A stretch of DNA of 64,000 bases, taken from assembly GCA_047974565.1 (NCBI GenBank), contig JBKECN010000038.1, forward strand, positions 17,354-81,353, written 5' to 3'. Position numbers and translations under genes: made by a program. Below the pieces are notes generated by a model. It ran no database searches and was not told the origin of the DNA. It saw nothing but the letters and a program-made list of their open reading frames with translations. The DNA comes from JBDIAG01 sp047974565. GTDB lineage: Bacteria; Actinomycetota; Actinomycetes; Actinomycetales; CAWJMD01. Shown here piece by piece: positions 16,250-24,925 of this stretch (position 1 is its first letter; each line of letters starts with the position of its first letter).

Positions 16250-18184
16250 ATGATTCATCGGGTGCTGCGCTCTATTCCAGGGCTGGTTCTCATTGTCGGC
16301 TTGTTCGTCGGGACGGCGGGCCCGGCAGCCGCTGACCCGCTCGAGTGCTACAAGGAGGCCACCTACATCACGACCCCGGTGTGTCCCGACGACGCCATCG
16401 TCAACTCCTGGGCCGTGGGCGATGGAGGCCTTCTGGACAAGCAGGACCTCCTGAAGAACCTCACGGTGTACCAGCATTACGGATTCACCCAGGACTGGAT
16501 CGAGCACTCGGTCGAGGCCGTGATCCCCGTTGATGTCAACACGAGCTGGTCGGGATGCGCTTCGGGAGGCCAGCAGGAGGGTCTATGTCCGCTTGGACAG
16601 GTTTTCCCCAACCCGGTCGGTCTGCGCTTCAACCAGAACCAGGGCACGGTCTCGCTGCACGTCTACACCGATGGCACCAACTGGATCGCGCGGATGTGCG
16701 GCAACTTCGTCATGCTTGCGCCACCGGCCGACGTAGAGAAGGTGGCGCTGAGCCTGGTCGACGCGCCGGACACCATTGACGCGGACACCGATGTGACCGT
16801 CACCGTCCGGTCCCGGTTGCGCAACAACGGGCCCCTGGATATCGCTCTCAGCACCGACACGCTCACCATCGACCCGGTCAACCCGGACTGCACAGTTCGC
16901 GACCCCGAGAAGACGAAGAACGTCAGCCTCCCCGTGGGCCAGATCGTCAATTGGACAACGACATTCACCATTCGCTGCACCGAACCTTCGAACCACACGG
17001 TCAAGATCCGCAACACGCTCGTCGGCCCACGGGGGCACCTGGATGCAGATCTCGCCAATAACACCCGTACCCTCACCTGGACGCCCGCGGTGCTGGACCG
17101 CAGCGACGTCCGCGTCCTCGGAACCACCCTGACCTGCCCGGCACAGACGATGGTCCGCGACGAGGTCACCTGCCAGGGCACCGCACGCATCACCAACGCC
17201 GGACCGCACGGGCCGGAGCCGGTCACCTCCACCCTCGACCTCGCCACGCCGTCGGACTGCACGATCAGAGCGCACACCGGAGACGGCCAGGCCCGGCACG
17301 ACCGGCTGGATGCCGGACAGACCCAGACCCGCACCGCGTCATGGACTCTGGCCTGCAGCGACCGCAGCTTCCACGACCTCGCCCTCACGGCACAGGCCGC
17401 ACTCGCCCACGACGCGGACGAGCATGTGCTCGACCCTGACCCGTCGAACAACACCGGCCGTGCGGCCACGACGATGGAGGTCTTCGAAGAGGTCGACCTG
17501 GAGACCTCGGTGCTCGATCTTCAATGCAGTGAGCGCGAGCACAACCAGTTGGCATCCACCTGCACCGCTTCGGTCGAGATCACCAACAACGGCCTGGCCG
17601 ATCACGTGATCACCGATACTGCAGCGCTTTTCACCGTCGAGGACACCTGCATGGCCGACCCTGCCGAGCAGACCCAAGAGCATGTCCTGGCCGCCGGTAG
17701 CAGTGAGGTCATCACCTTCAGCACCCAGATCACCTGCACCAGCGACCGTCGGCACGTCGTCGGCGTCGAGGCCACCCTGGCGAACTCGCCCAAGGATCCG
17801 CATGCCGTCGACAGCGACTCAGCCGCCCTGCTCTGGGTTCCCAGCGACATCAAGCCGCGGTCACTGCCCAGCGCCATCAACGTCAACCGCAACGGTCTGG
17901 TGCCTTTCGCGATCCTCGGCACCGCCGACTTCGACCCGCTCACCCAGGTGACGGTCGACTCGCTGACCTTCGGAGCCGCCGGAGTCGAGGACAGCGTCGT
18001 GCGATGTGCCCCGTCAGGGGAGGACGTCAATGACGACGGCTATCTGGATCTGGTGTGCCACGCCGATGCACCGAAGACCGGGATCTCCTGTGAATCAGAG
18101 GTTCTCATCACCCGCGGACTGCTCAAGGATGGTGCTGCTTTCATCAGCCAGGATGCGGTGAAGACCACGGGGTGCAGGCGCTGA
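16250..18184 (+). CDS. Large secreted protein with tandem CARDB/DUF11-like domains
   Basis: Exported protein of 644 residues. It has a signal peptide (RxxR, hydrophobic core, cleavage after GPAAA near residue 28). A distinct Cys-containing N-terminal region (to ~160) is followed by three tandem beta-sandwich repeats recognised by DVTVTVRSRLRNNGP, VTCQGTARITNAGPHG and STCTASVEITNNGLADH, about 140-150 residues apart, each with Cys pairs. The C-terminal ~90 residues contain VNRNGLVPFAILGTADFDP and VNDDGYLDLVCH, a module seen in other secreted bacterial proteins. The start follows GGAGGGGG. No anchor or LPXTG was seen. Probably a surface or matrix protein; function unknown. Confidence 0.75.
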   Translation: MIHRVLRSIPGLVLIVGLFVGTAGPAAADPLECYKEATYITTPVCPDDAIVNSWAVGDGGLLDKQDLLKNLTVYQHYGFTQDWIEHSVEAVIPVDVNTSWSGCASGGQQEGLCPLGQVFPNPVGLRFNQNQGTVSLHVYTDGTNWIARMCGNFVMLAPPADVEKVALSLVDAPDTIDADTDVTVTVRSRLRNNGPLDIALSTDTLTIDPVNPDCTVRDPEKTKNVSLPVGQIVNWTTTFTIRCTEPSNHTVKIRNTLVGPRGHLDADLANNTRTLTWTPAVLDRSDVRVLGTTLTCPAQTMVRDEVTCQGTARITNAGPHGPEPVTSTLDLATPSDCTIRAHTGDGQARHDRLDAGQTQTRTASWTLACSDRSFHDLALTAQAALAHDADEHVLDPDPSNNTGRAATTMEVFEEVDLETSVLDLQCSEREHNQLASTCTASVEITNNGLADHVITDTAALFTVEDTCMADPAEQTQEHVLAAGSSEVITFSTQITCTSDRRHVVGVEATLANSPKDPHAVDSDSAALLWVPSDIKPRSLPSAINVNRNGLVPFAILGTADFDPLTQVTVDSLTFGAAGVEDSVVRCAPSGEDVNDDGYLDLVCHADAPKTGISCESEVLITRGLLKDGAAFISQDAVKTTGCRR

Positions 18185-18196
18185 CACCGGGCAGGC

Positions 18197-18550
18197 TCAC
18201 ACCCCGAGCTCGGCGCGCCGCAGGTCGATAAGGGTCCGGACGAGGCCCGCCGGCAGGGGTGTGTCGATCGGCATCCGCACCGCGCCTTTGGAGGCCGAGA
18301 ACCCGGCGAGTTGTTCGCCGGACACGGTGGCCAGGATCTGCCCGCTGTGCGGCAGGTAGCTGAGGTGGTGCTTGGCTGCGGAGAAGCCGGCCACCGGCCG
18401 TCCGGCGATCCGGAAGACCGGCGCACCGTAGGACAGGCCTTCCTCGGCTTCGGGAATGATCTGGGCGATCAGTTCTCGCAGCGTCTGCAAGGTCGACCTG
18501 CGTGGTTCGTCCAGTCGATCGAGGTATTCATCGATCTCGATTCCCGGCAT
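18197..18550 (-). CDS. DUF1801 (YdhG-like) protein
   Basis: Small cytoplasmic protein of 117 residues. It matches the DUF1801/YdhG family by IDEYLDRLDEPRRSTLQTLRELI, the central EGLSYGAPVFRIAGRPVAGFSAAKHHLSYLP and the ending KGAVRMPIDTPLP. This family is widespread in actinobacteria and not assigned to a reaction. The ATG at 18550 follows GGAGAAAG; nine codons upstream are open. The gene runs on from the RibD-like gene, 23 bp behind it, in one operon. It is convergent with the secreted-protein gene. Confidence 0.82.
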   Translation of the reverse strand: MPGIEIDEYLDRLDEPRRSTLQTLRELIAQIIPEAEEGLSYGAPVFRIAGRPVAGFSAAKHHLSYLPHSGQILATVSGEQLAGFSASKGAVRMPIDTPLPAGLVRTLIDLRRAELGV

Positions 18551-18573
18551 GCTTTCTCCTTGGCTGATGCCGC

Positions 18574-19104
18574 TCACCGTGGTGCGTAGGTGAGCCTGAG
18601 AACACCCTCGGCGAGTTCCACGTGGCCGGTCAGCCGCAGTGTCGGGCGCGAGCCGGCGAAGAACGTCGTGCCCTGACCGACCACGACCGGGTGCAGGTAG
18701 ATCTGGTACTCATCGATGAGGCCGAGCTCGGCGACGCTGTTGGCCAGCACCGGGCCGGCGACCTCGATGTCTCCCTCATGTTCGGCCTTCACCGTGCGCA
18801 GCGCCTGTTCCAGATCGCCGTGCAGGAGTGTGGCATTCGGCCCGACCGTGCTGAGCGAACGCGAGACAACCCACTTGGGTTTGCTGCGCCAGGCCTCGGC
18901 GAAAGCCTGTTCGTCTGGGCTCCAACCAGAATCGTCGTCATCCCAGTAGCGCATGATCTCGTACATGCGCCGCCCGTACACGCACCCCGTCTGGGATCTG
19001 GTCTGTTCGATGAAATGTCGAAAGACCTTCGGCCCAGGCGCGAAGGCATCATGGTCGACGTAGCCGTCCAGAGATTGGTTCAGGCCGAAGACGAACCTGG
19101 CCAT
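18574..19104 (-). CDS. Dihydrofolate reductase-family (RibD C-terminal) protein
   Basis: Protein of 176 residues with the RibD C-terminal/DHFR-like fold. It begins FVFGLNQSLDGYVDHDAFAPG, has VYGRRMYEIMRYWD and the NADPH-binding segment IEVAGPVLANSVAELGLIDEYQIYLHPVVVGQGTTFF. Such stand-alone proteins are annotated as dihydrofolate reductase family, but their substrates are mostly unknown and they seldom replace FolA. GAAGGGAG precedes the ATG. It is followed by the DUF1801 gene in the same direction. Confidence 0.85.
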   Translation of the reverse strand: MARFVFGLNQSLDGYVDHDAFAPGPKVFRHFIEQTRSQTGCVYGRRMYEIMRYWDDDDSGWSPDEQAFAEAWRSKPKWVVSRSLSTVGPNATLLHGDLEQALRTVKAEHEGDIEVAGPVLANSVAELGLIDEYQIYLHPVVVGQGTTFFAGSRPTLRLTGHVELAEGVLRLTYAPR

Positions 19105-19176
19105 GTCGTGCTCCCTTCTCGGTGCGGTTTCTCGGGTGCGGGTGCGTCTTCGCCGCTGCTGACGACGGCTCGGCCG

Positions 19177-20067
19177 TCAGGTTCCAGTCAGGGCAGGCGC
19201 AGTCCACTCGGTGATCTGTTCCGCGACGGCCCACGTCGCCAGTTCGTCGAGCGCCTTCTCGCTGGGGCTGCCGGGTACCGCGGGGTAGACCGTCATCGCG
19301 TGGCCGCTCTCCGCGTCAAGCTCGACCTGCTGGTAGATCAAGTCGAGCGGGCCCACCGCTCGATGGTGGAATCGCTTGACTCCCCAGGCGTGCCGGCGAA
19401 CGTTGTGCGCGGCCCATCGAGCGGGGAATTCCGAACTGCGTTGCGATAGCTGTCCGATCAGCTCGGCCAGGCCGCGATCGTGCGGGAACCGGCCACTTTG
19501 GTGTCGCAGAACGGCAACGTTGAAGTCGGCAGCGGCATCCCAGTCGGCGTAGAAGCTGCGGGCGCGGGGGTCGAGAAAGATGAACCGCGAGTGATTGGCG
19601 GGCTCGGAGACGGTCCGGAACATGTCGGCGTACATGGCCCTGCCGAGGGTGTTTGCCGCGACCACGTCCAGACGCAGATTGGTCACCAGGGCGGGGGCCT
19701 TGGTGATGGCATCGAGCATGTACTGCACCCCCGGCGACAGTGGCCGGGTGGTCGATACGCTCGATCGGCGGCCGCGGCGGCTGCGGTTCGCCTCCCGGGC
19801 GAGGTCGTACAGATGATCGGTCTCGGCTTGGTCCAGGTGCAAGGCCAGGCCGATGGCGTCGAGAACGCTGTCGGACACCCCGGTCAGATTGCCGCGCTCC
19901 AGGCGCACGTAGTAGTCCACGCTCACCCCGGCCAGGCGAGCCACCTCGTCGCGGCGCAGGCCCGGGACGCGGCGACGCGTGCCGACCGGCTCGATCCCGG
20001 CCTGGTCCGGGGTGATGCGGGCGCGGCGGGAGGCCAGGAAGGACCGCGCCTCCGCTCGGTTGTCCAT
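19177..20067 (-). CDS. XRE/MmyB-like transcriptional regulator
   Basis: Regulator of 296 residues. The N-terminal HTH (VPGLRRDEVARLAGVSVDYYVRLERGN, about residues 30-60) and the C-terminal MmyB-like ligand domain (ARSFYADWDAAADFNVAVLRHQSGR, HHRAVGPLDLIYQQVEL) are typical of a large actinobacterial group. Members often bind fatty-acid-like ligands and repress an adjacent oxidoreductase gene, and here an SDR lies divergently 154 bp away. The ATG at 20067 is preferred because a TAGGTT box lies 7 nt upstream; the frame is open to 20286. Confidence 0.88.
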   Translation of the reverse strand: MDNRAEARSFLASRRARITPDQAGIEPVGTRRRVPGLRRDEVARLAGVSVDYYVRLERGNLTGVSDSVLDAIGLALHLDQAETDHLYDLAREANRSRRGRRSSVSTTRPLSPGVQYMLDAITKAPALVTNLRLDVVAANTLGRAMYADMFRTVSEPANHSRFIFLDPRARSFYADWDAAADFNVAVLRHQSGRFPHDRGLAELIGQLSQRSSEFPARWAAHNVRRHAWGVKRFHHRAVGPLDLIYQQVELDAESGHAMTVYPAVPGSPSEKALDELATWAVAEQITEWTAPALTGT

Positions 20068-20074
20068 ACCCACC

Positions 20075-20080
20075 AACCTA
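20075..20080 (-). promoter_or_regulatory. -10 box of a probable leaderless transcript
   Basis: On the minus strand TAGGTT lies 7 nt before the ATG at 20067, with no ribosome-binding site between. Confidence 0.5.
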
Positions 20081-20221
20081 CGACCCCGCGCGATGCCCGC
20101 GTGCTTCACGGTTGCCCGGTGATCCTGGGGAGGACTGGCAGTACCCGTCACCGCAGCCCTCTGGCAGGTCTGGACGGTGACCCCGACAATCGACACCCAC
20201 CGCCGAGCCACAGGAGCCGTC

Positions 20222-21073
20222 ATGGAACAGTCACCCGTCTGGATGATCACCGGCGCGAGCCGAGGAATGGGCGCCGAGTTCGCCACCGCCGCCCTGGCGG
20301 CCGGTCATCGAGTGGTCGCCACCGGGCGTCGTCCGGCTGAGGTGTCCGCCACGCTGAGGAGCTCGGACCGCCTGCTGGTCACCGCCTTGGACGTCACCAG
20401 CCACACCGACGCCGAGGCTGCGGTGGGTGCCACGATGGAGCGGTTCGGCCGGATCGACGTGCTGGTCAACAGCGCCGGGGCGTCGTTCAAGGGCTTCTTC
20501 GAGGAGATGTCCGCGTCCCAGGTCGACCAACAGCTCGCGGTCAATCTGGTCGGGCCGATGACCCTCACCCGCGCCGTCCTGCCGGTGATGCGAGCCCAAC
20601 GCGGCGGACACCTGGTCGCGATCTCGTCCGGTGCCGGGCTGCTCGGCTTCGAGTACTCCTCGGTGTATGCCGCGTCCAAGGCCGGCCTGGAGGGCTGGAT
20701 GGGTGCCCTCGCCCAAGAGGTGGCGCCCTTCGGGATCCACACCACCATCGTCAATCCGGGTTTCTTCCGGACCGGTCTGGCGAGCCCCGAATCGCTTGTG
20801 TGGCCGGCGGTCTCGATCGACGACTACGCCGAACGCAGCGCCGCACAGCGGGCCTGGTGGTCCTCCCAGGACGGCCAGCAGCCGGGAGACCCGGCCAAGC
20901 TGGCGGCCGCACTGCTGGAGATCGCCGCCCAGGACCCGCCACCGCGACGCTTCCTCGCCGGCTCCGACGTGGTCGCGCTCACCCGGACCAAGATCGAGCA
21001 GCTCCGCGAGGACATCGACAGCAACAGCGAACTGTCGGCCTCGCTGACCTACGACGAGGGTCCGCAGGAGTAG
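20222..21073 (+). CDS. Short-chain dehydrogenase/reductase
   Basis: Classical-type SDR of 283 residues. The cofactor loop is TGASRGMG near residue 10, NSAG follows the fourth strand, Ser is in ISSGAG, and YAASKAGLEG gives the catalytic Tyr and Lys. The C-terminal part (VWPAVSIDDYAERS onwards) matches members annotated as oxidoreductases acting on unknown alcohols. ACAGGAGC precedes the ATG at 20222; the frame is open for 15 codons upstream. It is divergent from the MmyB-like regulator, a common pairing in which the regulator controls the SDR. Confidence 0.88.
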   Translation: MEQSPVWMITGASRGMGAEFATAALAAGHRVVATGRRPAEVSATLRSSDRLLVTALDVTSHTDAEAAVGATMERFGRIDVLVNSAGASFKGFFEEMSASQVDQQLAVNLVGPMTLTRAVLPVMRAQRGGHLVAISSGAGLLGFEYSSVYAASKAGLEGWMGALAQEVAPFGIHTTIVNPGFFRTGLASPESLVWPAVSIDDYAERSAAQRAWWSSQDGQQPGDPAKLAAALLEIAAQDPPPRRFLAGSDVVALTRTKIEQLREDIDSNSELSASLTYDEGPQE

Positions 21074-21103
21074 CCGGGCGGCCCTCCCGTCAGCCGTGGT
21101 GCC

Positions 21104-21985
21104 TCACCCGTCGGCCTGACCCTCGCGTCCGAGACCTTCCAGAACCGCCCGCAAGGGTGGCCACCGGTCTCGGCCCCGACGGCTGACAGCGTACGCACGA
21201 AGGCGAATCGACGGGTCGGTGCCCTGACTGGTGATGCCGTCCGGCATGGCTTGGTCCAGCGGCATCAGCGCGACGCCCAAGCCGGCCAGGATGAGGTCCT
21301 CGACGAGTTCGAGGGAGTCGATCCGATGCCGGATGGTCGGGGTGAAGCCAGCGATCGAGGCCAGAGTCCGCAGAGCCGTCTCGTCGGCGGTGTGCCGGGA
21401 GTTGACGATCCAGTCGGCGTCCGCATACGCGACCAGGCTCAGCGTCAGCGCTGTGGTGGTAGCGGGCACGGCCAGGCCCCACGGGCTCTCCCACAGCGGC
21501 GTGACCTGGAGGTCGTCGCGCCAGGCCGCGGCGGCCAGGTCATAGTCGTAGACGAGGGCCAGGTCGACCGCGTCGCGCGTGAGCAGGTCGAGGGCCTCGA
21601 TCGGTTCATGCTCGTGGATCCGCAGGTCGATCCCCGGATGCCGGGCCGCGAGGTCGCCGATGACGGGTACCAGGCTGCGTCTGATCGCCGTGGCGAATCC
21701 GGCTACCCGCAGGATTCCGACCGGCTCGGCCGCCGGATCCAGATCGACGCGGGCGGCGTCCACCGCAGCGAGGATGGTGACGGCGTGCCCAGCCAGGCGC
21801 ACGCCCGCGGGCGTCAGCCGAACGCGTCGACCGTCCCGTTCGAGCAGGGGCGTGCCGACCTCGCGGGCCAGGGTTGCGATGCCCTGGGAGACGGTGGAGG
21901 TACTGGTCCGCAGTTCGGCCGCGACCTCGTGCATGGAGCCCAGCCGGGACAACTCGAGCAACAGACGGAGTCGATGCAGGTCCAC
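21104..21985 (-). CDS. LysR-family transcriptional regulator
   Basis: Regulator of 293 residues. The N-terminal winged helix (LLLELSRLGSMHEVAAELRTSTSTVSQGIATLAREVG, residues ~8-45) is followed by a periplasmic-binding-protein-like effector domain. The start is GTG at 21985. It is divergent from an EamA exporter gene; the short gap carries an ATTGTT-N11-AACAAT repeat of the type LysR proteins bind. Control of the exporter in response to its substrate, perhaps an amino acid, is likely. Confidence 0.9.
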   Translation of the reverse strand: MDLHRLRLLLELSRLGSMHEVAAELRTSTSTVSQGIATLAREVGTPLLERDGRRVRLTPAGVRLAGHAVTILAAVDAARVDLDPAAEPVGILRVAGFATAIRRSLVPVIGDLAARHPGIDLRIHEHEPIEALDLLTRDAVDLALVYDYDLAAAAWRDDLQVTPLWESPWGLAVPATTTALTLSLVAYADADWIVNSRHTADETALRTLASIAGFTPTIRHRIDSLELVEDLILAGLGVALMPLDQAMPDGITSQGTDPSIRLRAYAVSRRGRDRWPPLRAVLEGLGREGQADG

Positions 21986-21991
21986 GTCGCA

Positions 21992-22014
21992 ATTGTTTCA
22001 GGATCGCGAACAAT
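21992..22014. promoter_or_regulatory. LysR-type operator (ATTGTT-N11-AACAAT)
   Basis: Perfect 6-bp arms separated by 11 bp lie between the divergent LysR and EamA genes, fitting the T-N11-A rule for LysR sites. A perfect 8-bp palindrome ATGTACAT (22015-22022) follows immediately. Confidence 0.7.
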
Positions 22015-22068
22015 ATGTACATGAGAATCACGTGGACGTGAACAGTTTTGCCGTCTTCACTGGTGCGT

Positions 22069-22989
22069 ATGACCCACAACCCCGCTCGGGCCGGCGCCTC
22101 GATGGCGCTCGCATCCATGCTGTGCGTGCAGCTTGGCTTGGCCGCCTCGGTCGGCTTCATCGACCAACTCGGCACCACCGGGACGGCCTGGCTGCGACTC
22201 GCCTGGGCCGGGCTCGTGCTGCTGATCATCGTCCGGCCCAGACCCACCACGCTGACCCGCCAGGCGCTTGCCGCGGGCGTTCCACTGGGCGTGGTCACCG
22301 CCGGGCTCACCATGTTCTTCATGGCGGCCATCGCGCGGCTCCCGCTCGGCACGGCCAGCGCCATCGAGTTCCTCGGGCCGCTCGGGGTGGCGGTCGCCCG
22401 CGGCCGGGGCATCGCCCGGGCCTGGGCAGCGATGGCAGCGGTGGGAGTGGTCTGCCTGACCCGGCCCTGGGCCGGCGAGGTGGACCCGATCGGGGTGGCC
22501 TTCGCGCTGGCCGCCGCCGCCTGCTGGGCGGGGTACATCCTGCTCACCCAGCGAGTCGGCGATGCCGCGACGGGCCTGAGCGGCCTGGCCATCTCGATGC
22601 CGGTCGCCGCCGTGGTGGCCACGGTCGTTGCGGGGCCGGACGTGCTCGGCCACCTCACCCCGCAGGTCCTGGTCGCGGGCCTCGGCCTGGCCCTGCTGCT
22701 GCCCGTGGTGCCCTTCGCTCTGGAGTTGATGGCTTTGCGGCGCCTGACGACGGCCGCGTTCGGCACCCTGATGGCTCTGGAGCCCGCCATCGCCTTGGTG
22801 ATCGGGTTCGTTGCCTTGCACCAGCGCCCGTCGATGCTCGCCATCCTGGGGGTAGGACTGGTCGTCTGTGCCGGGGTCGGTGCCGAACGCACCGGCAACC
22901 GCACGCTCGACCCGTCACCGGCCTCGTCGGAACCGGCGCTCTCCCCGAGTTGTCAACAGCGGTCGCCGGCATGTTCGGATGCCTGGTGA
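22069..22989 (+). CDS. EamA-family exporter (RhtA-like)
   Basis: Membrane transporter of 306 residues with ten predicted helices in two EamA repeats (for example TMFFMAAIARLPLGTASAIEFLGPLGVAV and FELMALRRLTTAAFGTLMALEPAIAL-like segments). The first repeat block matches the RhtA threonine/homoserine exporter group. The ATG at 22069 is chosen over a TTG seven codons upstream. The last ~25 residues (after GAERTGNR) are hydrophilic and unlike the family; they run into the truncated toxin remnant on the other strand and may be a new tail created by a rearrangement. Confidence 0.87.
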   Translation: MTHNPARAGASMALASMLCVQLGLAASVGFIDQLGTTGTAWLRLAWAGLVLLIIVRPRPTTLTRQALAAGVPLGVVTAGLTMFFMAAIARLPLGTASAIEFLGPLGVAVARGRGIARAWAAMAAVGVVCLTRPWAGEVDPIGVAFALAAAACWAGYILLTQRVGDAATGLSGLAISMPVAAVVATVVAGPDVLGHLTPQVLVAGLGLALLLPVVPFALELMALRRLTTAAFGTLMALEPAIALVIGFVALHQRPSMLAILGVGLVVCAGVGAERTGNRTLDPSPASSEPALSPSCQQRSPACSDAW

Positions 22990-23279
22990 CTGAGCGCGCG
23001 CGGCTGATGCTGACGAACCGCTGAACGTGCGCGCAGGCTGCCGGCCCGGTAGCCGATCAGGTCCGTCATAGGCTCGACGCGTACGACCTTGGCGACACGA
23101 CGCACCTGTGCGTCGCGAGCGGTGCCGTCGGTGACCTCAGCAAGCGTGATGGCGCAGGCATGAAGCACCGAGTCCGTACGTCGCGCGACGATCCCCCACG
23201 ACTGCATGGTGCGTCGCCCGGCCGCCAACGCCCAGAGTGCTTCGGAGTCGAGCAGGATGGAGTGGGGCCGGACAATCAC
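22953..23279 (-). pseudogene. PIN-domain toxin, 3'-truncated (VapC-like)
   Basis: The first ~90 residues match PIN-domain toxins: LLDSEALWALAAGRRT with Asp11, LAEVTDGTARD with Glu48, then VRVEPMTDLIGYRAGSLRAR. The normal third section with the remaining conserved acidic residue (VDA..AATA) is missing; after RARSA the sequence becomes unrelated and ends at 22953 inside the 3' end of the EamA gene. Its GTG start overlaps the antitoxin stop by 4 nt (GTGA), the classic toxin-antitoxin coupling. It is probably inactive as a nuclease. Confidence 0.65.
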
Positions 23280-23503
23280 GCGTTCAGCCGACGCGTGATC
23301 GCGGCCACCTCGTCCTCATCGACCGGGCCGTGCTCGGCCTCCAGCTGCGCGAGCAGATCGTCGAGGGCGTCGCGTTCCAGTCGGCGAGCCACGGCGGCAG
23401 CAACCTACCCAGAGAACCCGCGTGCGCCCACCCCAGAACGAACTCCCTGCCAGGTCTCGGCGGGCATCGTGACCGAGTGCTTCTCGACCGGCTGAGTCGC
23501 CAT
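23276..23503 (-). pseudogene. VapB/CopG-like antitoxin with internal stop codon
   Basis: Read from the ATG at 23503 the frame gives a CopG-like antitoxin (MATQPVEKHSVTMPAETWQ, then VGARGFSG), meets TAG at 23405-23407 as codon 33, and then continues in the same frame as VAAAVARRLERDALDDLLAQ... to a TGA at 23276. The TAG stands where relatives have a Tyr codon (TAC), so one base change explains it. The intact remainder shows the break is recent or that a sequencing error is present. The whole would be 75 residues. Confidence 0.7.
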
Positions 23504-23578
23504 GAAGGAATCCCACTTCAACGACGACGTTGCTGGAGCGTTTCGAGCAGCTGATCCGTTGGTGTCAGGCGCGGGAAG

Positions 23579-24793
23579 TCACTCCGGCTGAGCCCGCAGA
23601 TACCTACCGAAGTGCGGCACCGAGAAGGCGATCTGACCCCGCTCCCCGGACCACACCAGGCCCTTCTTCATGAGCGCATCGCGTGCCGGCGACAGAGACT
23701 GAGGCTTGCGACCCAAGTGCTTGGCGATCTCGGCGGTCTGCACCGGGCCGTCGCCGGCCTCGGCGCCCAGGTCGGCCATCGCCCGCATGTACTCGCGCTC
23801 AGCCGGTGTCGCCCGGTCGAATCGCGAACCGAAGAAACCCACTGCCAGTTCGGCCTCCGCCTCGGGGGCGGCCACCGCCACGTCCGCCGCGGTCACCGGA
23901 GAACAGATCGCGCTGTCCCACACCGCTTTCCCGTAGGCCTGGACGAAGTACGGATAGCCATCGGTCGCCTCATACAGCGCCTCCAAGGCCCGCGCCTCGA
24001 AGCAGGCGTCCTCCTGCTCGGCGGGCGACTCCAGCGCCCGATCGGCCTGCTCGCGATCCAGCCGGTCGATCCGCACGTACCGAAACAGCCTCTCGCTGTA
24101 TGACTTAGACGCCGACAGCACCGCAGGCAGGTGCGGCAGACCGGCTCCCACCACGATCAACGGCAGGCCCTGCTGCCCCAGTTCGTGGCACGCCGCACAC
24201 AGCGCCGACACGTCATCTGGCATCAGGTCCTGCATCTCGTCAATGAAGACCGCCACCCCCTTGCCCGCCCCGGCAGCCAATCCCGCGACGTCGGTGAGCA
24301 ACTCGACAAGGTCGATCTCGATATCCCCGGAGTCAGCCCGCCCGGTGGCCGCAGGCACCTCGATGCCCGGATGCCACCGGTCCCGCAGCCGCGGTTTCGC
24401 ACCCCGCGCACCGGTCGACGACTCCGGGCCCGACTTCAGGGCGAAGGCCTTGACCACCCCGAGCACCTCGTCCGCCTCATCGCGGTTGCGGCCCGCCAAC
24501 TCCCGAATGGCCAGGTGCAGCGCACCGGCCAGCGGTCGACGCAACTCGGTGTCCGGTCGGGCCTCCAGTTTGCCCGTCCCCCAACCGGCCCGAACCGCCT
24601 GCGAGCGCAGCGTGTTGAGCAGCACGGTCTTACCGACCCCGCGCAGGCCGGTGAGCACGAGAGACCGCTCTGGCCGGCCGCGGGCGACTCGTTCGAGCAC
24701 GACGTCGAAGGCGTCCAACTCACGGTCTCGACCGGCCAACTCGGGCGGGCGCTGACCGGCACCGGGGGCATACGGGTTACGGATCGGATCCAC
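23579..24793 (-). CDS. AAA-type ATPase with C-terminal winged helix
   Basis: ATPase of 404 residues. Walker A is GLRGVGKTVLLN near residues 49-60 and Walker B is VAVFIDEMQDL near 182-192. A sensor-like segment (LPLIVVGAGLPHL) follows. The C-terminal ~70 residues (VQTAEIAKHLGRKPQSLSPARDALMKKGLVW) form a winged helix, like archaeal Orc1/Cdc6 and many orphan AAA_16 proteins. Such genes often stand alone or in mobile modules; the partner is not visible. A TACGGT box 6 nt upstream of the GTG suggests a leaderless mRNA. It lies beside the broken toxin-antitoxin pair. Function unknown. Confidence 0.82.
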   Translation of the reverse strand: MDPIRNPYAPGAGQRPPELAGRDRELDAFDVVLERVARGRPERSLVLTGLRGVGKTVLLNTLRSQAVRAGWGTGKLEARPDTELRRPLAGALHLAIRELAGRNRDEADEVLGVVKAFALKSGPESSTGARGAKPRLRDRWHPGIEVPAATGRADSGDIEIDLVELLTDVAGLAAGAGKGVAVFIDEMQDLMPDDVSALCAACHELGQQGLPLIVVGAGLPHLPAVLSASKSYSERLFRYVRIDRLDREQADRALESPAEQEDACFEARALEALYEATDGYPYFVQAYGKAVWDSAICSPVTAADVAVAAPEAEAELAVGFFGSRFDRATPAEREYMRAMADLGAEAGDGPVQTAEIAKHLGRKPQSLSPARDALMKKGLVWSGERGQIAFSVPHFGRYLRAQPE

Positions 24794-24799
24794 GATCGC

Positions 24800-24805
24800 A
24801 CCGTA
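24800..24805 (-). promoter_or_regulatory. -10 box of a probable leaderless transcript
   Basis: TACGGT on the minus strand lies 6 nt before the GTG at 24793, with no ribosome-binding site between. Confidence 0.5.
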
Positions 24806-24925
24806 TCCGGGGATCTACCGGTGACCCTAGATTTCGACAGATTCACCCATCGTGTCGCGAGGCCCCGGCCCGGCCGCGTGAGCCGATCCCGGCCTGCTCG
24901 GGTGTGCCGGGCGCCCTGACAAGCC

